Shown: positions 6,101-7,821 of the stretch, one piece after another
Position numbering within the stretch: position 1 is the first letter of the stretch
Layout of the letters: every line of letters starts with the position of its first letter
DNA from: Verrucomicrobiales bacterium
GTDB taxonomy: Bacteria; Verrucomicrobiota; Verrucomicrobiia; Verrucomicrobiales; V1-33
Assembly (NCBI GenBank): GCA_023253575.1
Contig: JALRGB010000583.1
Span: forward strand, 1 to 7,821
DNA length: 7,821 nt
Direction: 5' to 3'
The notes under the pieces: generated by a model
What the model was told of the DNA's origin: nothing
The model's database searches: none
What the model saw: the letters and a program-made list of their open reading frames with translations, nothing else
Translations under genes and position numbers: made by a program

Positions 6101-7237
6101 CTTGGTGTCGCCGTTTTTGAGAAATACGTAATGGTTCCACTGGCCTCGCCATTGGGTGGTATCGGGTTCGTTTATTTGAATGCGGGTGGTGCCGGTGTCG
6201 CAGCAGCCGGCTGTGTCAAAATAAATGGTCGAATCCGACCATGGCAGGTGCGCATCAAGGACGCGCTCGCCGCCTCCTCCAGTGCCGCTCGTGCCGTAAA
6301 AAATAGCATTGTCCTGCGGCAGGGTAGCCGCTCCCAGCGTCCATACCGAAATCGTGAAGGTGTCGCGCACGGCCATGGCGTCAAAGCCGCCGGTCGCCGC
6401 GGCCGGAAATGAAACTACCCCGCTGCCTTGAAAGACCATCGAGCGGTCGCCCGCCCGGCCGCTGCGGCCCAGTCCATCCGCGGAAAATACGCTGCGGCTG
6501 ACGACCCCGTCGCGTCCCTGCCCGCTGGCGTCGCGGGCGCGGGATGGCGTGCCGGCTTCATCAAAGTTCCACCACCCGAGCAGTCCGTCACCCGAAGTCA
6601 TTTCGCTCCGATCAAAGCCGACCCCAAGGGTGGCGGTGAGCCAGGCGCTATCATCATATTCGGGTTGCATCCAGTCAGGCTCCGGGTTTTTCGGCACGTG
6701 GACCCGCGCTCCGCTGCCCTGCGCCAGCAAGGGTTCGGCCCTGAACTGCCAAGCTACCCCATAACTAGTGTTTTCTCTCTGTGCGGGATAGTTGAGAATC
6801 TGGCTGGCCACCGTTTGCCCGTCGGGGGCGACCAGCAGGACAGATTCTCCTTCGGCCGCGAGCTGAAAGTTGGTGTGCAGCGGGGCCCCAGCCACGGCCC
6901 GGTCTTTGCCTGAAGCAAAAACGACGATTCTTCCGCCCGCTGGTAGCCTCGTGGATTGTGGAAATTGCCACCGTGGCAGGAAGCGTGGGGAGTCGCTCAG
7001 ATACCATCCGCCGAGTTCCAGTGCATCTGTTCCGGGGTTGTAGATTTCAATCCAGTCGGGTGAGTCTCCGTCTTCGTCACGCCGTCCTCCGCGGTTACTG
7101 GCGAGGATTTCCGTCAGTACTGGCCGCGGGGCGGTTGCCGTCGTGTCATCGTCGGCGTCGTCGGCGTGTGCTGGTTTCGTCAGTGCGGTCAGAATATGCA
7201 GGGCCATCCAGACGGTCAGGAGGCGAAGTGTGTTCAT
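3122..7237 (-). CDS. Secreted multidomain CotH-family protein with lamin-tail, LamG, chitobiase-like and calcium-repeat modules
   Basis: A 1371-residue exported protein. Its signal peptide has a hydrophobic core and an AHA-D cleavage site after residue 25, followed by an acidic stretch (DDADDD). Modules in order: lamin-tail domain (about 38-150, with DWIEIYNPG and GGWYLSDS); start of a jelly-roll-like segment (about 188-213); LamG/concanavalin-like domain (about 217-440, GLLGWWNFDE to RVDDFAIWETAL); rest of the jelly-roll segment (about 450-573, YDDGFVAWLNGVEV); chitobiase C-terminal-like domain (about 600-680, IVYTTDGSVPT); CotH domain (about 728-1080); a second chitobiase-like domain (about 1164-1238, LFYTTSGEDP); calcium-binding DxDGDG repeats (1243-1282); and a C-terminal beta domain ending EFYRLR. 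CotH-family landmarks are Lys796, RAGSTDTW, GLYWGLYNVTE (Glu904), DDWPDHN (995-1001) and WDQE (1021-1024), matching the ATP/metal-binding Asp, Asn and Glu positions of this atypical kinase fold. The substrate is unknown. The start at 7237 has no strong Shine-Dalgarno, but the signal peptide supports it. Confidence 0.9.
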   Translation of the reverse strand: MNTLRLLTVWMALHILTALTKPAHADDADDDTTATAPRPVLTEILASNRGGRRDEDGDSPDWIEIYNPGTDALELGGWYLSDSPRFLPRWQFPQSTRLPAGGRIVVFASGKDRAVAGAPLHTNFQLAAEGESVLLVAPDGQTVASQILNYPAQRENTSYGVAWQFRAEPLLAQGSGARVHVPKNPEPDWMQPEYDDSAWLTATLGVGFDRSEMTSGDGLLGWWNFDEAGTPSRARDASGQGRDGVVSRSVFSADGLGRSGRAGDRSMVFQGSGVVSFPAAATGGFDAMAVRDTFTISVWTLGAATLPQDNAIFYGTSGTGGGGERVLDAHLPWSDSTIYFDTAGCCDTGTTRIQINEPDTTQWRGQWNHYVFLKNGDTKQIWQNGRLLHEAVNTANQTVLRSLFLGAMNSAGALGYRGRVDDFAIWETALEPAQIAALAAGARPPDVRRLTPLLGTDIGDALHTIQTTAYVRVPLTIEPEEPPNLLMMRMKYDDGFVAWLNGVEVARRHAPEVLTHTSAATVQRDRGAAMTAEEFDLSRFASLLRPGVNVLALQGLNHGVNDGTFLLGPELRAGRMEESRFFTTPTPGEANGLGVSGFVEPVTVSPERGFYEGPVTATLSCATPGATIVYTTDGSVPTRLHGTAGPSPLQTEITRTTLLRTSAFKEALAPADVTTHTYLFIDQVAAQQRPPGAPNVWPDGSPGDFAMDPRVPGPAPAPGYSLRESLLALPSLSLVSDPAGLWGPAGIYTQPTARGKTWERLTSVEWLDPSSPKGFGAAAGLRIHGNISRNKNFTPKHGFSLRFRSEYGHPSLNFPLFPGSPVEEFDELVVRAGSTDTWPCTEWAPSGLGPNGEPYQRWNRDWASYVRDQWARDSHLAMGHEDFRGRYCHLYLNGLYWGLYNVTETPSASHMAAHLGGPEQEWDTVADFSELRDGSRAAWDQLLQMANRGQLSNDAGLRRVQGLRPDGTRDPALPRLLNVDNLIDYIILHIAMGADDWPDHNWWGARRSRGPDPEGFQFFVWDQEISNVNTAHARSAWGPIYAEANADGTPTRVYARLRSSPEFRMRFADRVQHHLFDDGALTQNRSLERWRARVAEIDRALVAESARWGDAQVNHTRPGQPYTRENAWLPHLDWMAANYWSRQPATALTRLKAAGLFPAVSAPRFSPDGGTTLSNPNPAAGTLFYTTSGEDPRQWGGTINPAARSATADVTLAVPGRTLVRARVRQGTVWSALAEKWFPPGPDLDGDGIDDTWETIHGFSTSDPADATLDSDGDGQNTLEEFLAHTDPRRASSRLHLRASTPSPGDGSIMLHFELPAGRRAILERTSRLEGPPSWSTLASFGPQPEATVINHATSIASAQEFYRLRISLAP

Positions 7238-7285
7238 GAGGTTTTTTCGGGGGTTTGGAAAAAGGTCCGGGGGGCGTTTTTACTT
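7238..7285. other. Short gap between the PVC cytochrome gene and the CotH gene
   Basis: This gap is 48 bases long. On the minus strand it is rich in A and C tracts. I see no hairpin terminator, promoter or good Shine-Dalgarno. The small spacing is compatible with co-transcription of the two flanking genes. Confidence 0.5.
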
Positions 7286-7821
7286 TTACTGAACGAGAAA
7301 CTCGAGGAGTCCTGCCAGTTCGGCATCACTAAGACCTGTCTCCAGTCCTTCCGGCATGAGGGACCGGGTCAGGCGTTCAAAGCGGGTGATGTTGGTGCGA
7401 CTTAATTCGATTTCGCGGCCTCCGGCGAGCCGCAACGTGACTCCCGCCGGGTCGTCTCGCCGCAGCAGCCCCTGCCATGATTCTCCGGTGGTCGTGGTCA
7501 CAGTGGCAGCGAGAAAGCGCGGTGCGACTTCGCGATTGGGGTCGAGCACGCTGGTCAGCAGGGCGGGTTTTCCTAGGTGGCGAAAGGTGATGCGATCGGG
7601 GCCAACCTCGGCGCCATCGTGGTCGAGACGGTGGCAGGTCAGGCATCGCTGGCGGAAAACGGTTTCCCCGACGATAGGGTCGCCGTTTAATTTCAGCAAT
7701 GGTAGGCGGGCTGCGATGGTGGCTTGGCGGTCGGGGGGCGGAGGACCGAGGGCGGTACGGGCCAGCGGCTGGACGACTGGATCGGCCGATGCGCGAAGAT
7801 GCTGCGCTTGGGCGGCTGTGA
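7286..7821 (-). CDS. PVC-type c-type cytochrome, C-terminal haem-binding domain (5' end outside the window)
   Basis: The last 177 codons of a gene that is open to the right edge, so the N-terminus is missing. About 50 residues of Ala/Arg/Pro-rich sequence resembling the end of a helical-repeat region lead into GDPIVGETVFRQRCLTCHRL, with the CLTCH haem c attachment site at fragment residues 59-63. It continues with GAEVGPD, LLTSVLDPNREVAPRF, a beta-rich stretch (TGESWQGLLRRDD) and SLMPEGLE, whose Met155 is the likely axial haem ligand. This is the order of elements in the Pirellula/Verrucomicrobium-type haem-binding domain (TIGR02603 type). Complete family members are often very large and carry sugar-dehydrogenase-like propeller and HEAT-like parts, acting as electron-carrying periplasmic or membrane-bound dehydrogenases; whether that applies here cannot be seen. 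An internal TTG at 7699 is not a credible start because the homology-like sequence continues upstream of it. Confidence 0.9.
   Translation of the reverse strand, partial: TAAQAQHLRASADPVVQPLARTALGPPPPDRQATIAARLPLLKLNGDPIVGETVFRQRCLTCHRLDHDGAEVGPDRITFRHLGKPALLTSVLDPNREVAPRFLAATVTTTTGESWQGLLRRDDPAGVTLRLAGGREIELSRTNITRFERLTRSLMPEGLETGLSDAELAGLLEFLVQ

Noticed and set aside
7141..7170. Short GTC/GGC-type trinucleotide pattern after the CotH signal peptide
   Set aside because: It simply encodes the acidic DDADDD stretch. It is short and imperfect and not a meaningful repeat array.
7286..7699. Stand-alone 137-residue cytochrome starting at TTG 7699
   Set aside because: The same frame stays open to the window edge and the upstream residues fit the lead-in to the haem domain, so this is the end of a longer gene.

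Overview
The window looks like chromosomal DNA from a GC-rich member of the PVC group, most likely Verrucomicrobia (Planctomycetes are the alternative). Three things suggest this: the PVC-type C-terminal haem-binding domain at the right edge, a very large secreted protein joining lamin-tail, LamG, chitobiase-like, CotH and calcium-repeat modules, and a fused ccoNO gene. The phylum call is inferred from gene content, not from a marker gene. All genes read on the minus strand, so the biological order runs from 7821 down to 1. I see no tRNA, rRNA, CRISPR array, insertion sequence or attachment site.

Layout in order of transcription. (1) 7821-7286: the 3' end of a PVC-type c-type cytochrome, cut by the window edge. 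(2) A 48-base gap, then 7237-3122: a 1371-residue secreted multidomain CotH-family protein. (3) 3121-3001: a 121-base intergenic region with a GC-rich hairpin, a smaller inverted repeat and a strong ribosome binding site. (4) 3000-1: a cbb3-type cytochrome oxidase operon. It holds a small single-helix protein in the ccoS position, the ccoNO fusion, a ccoQ-like small membrane protein, and the first 34 codons of ccoP, which run off the left edge.

The oxidase genes are tightly packed: ccoS-like and ccoNO overlap by 26 bases, and ccoQ and ccoP overlap by 8 bases at ATGAGTGA. Together they encode a high-affinity proton-pumping terminal oxidase. CcoN carries the haem/CuB active site, CcoO and CcoP relay electrons through c-type haems, and CcoQ and CcoS are small stability or assembly proteins. 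The order ccoS-ccoNO-ccoQ-ccoP is the one I know from Bacteroidetes-type operons.

The upstream pair (PVC cytochrome plus secreted CotH protein) may be its own transcription unit. Nothing in the sequence links it functionally to the oxidase beyond adjacency and strand. I did not find a clearly new system. The points most worth a second look are the two extra hydrophobic segments in the CcoN-CcoO linker, a LamG domain that seems to be inserted inside another domain of the CotH protein, the hairpin before the oxidase operon, and a G-quadruplex-compatible repeat in the 3' end of ccoNO.
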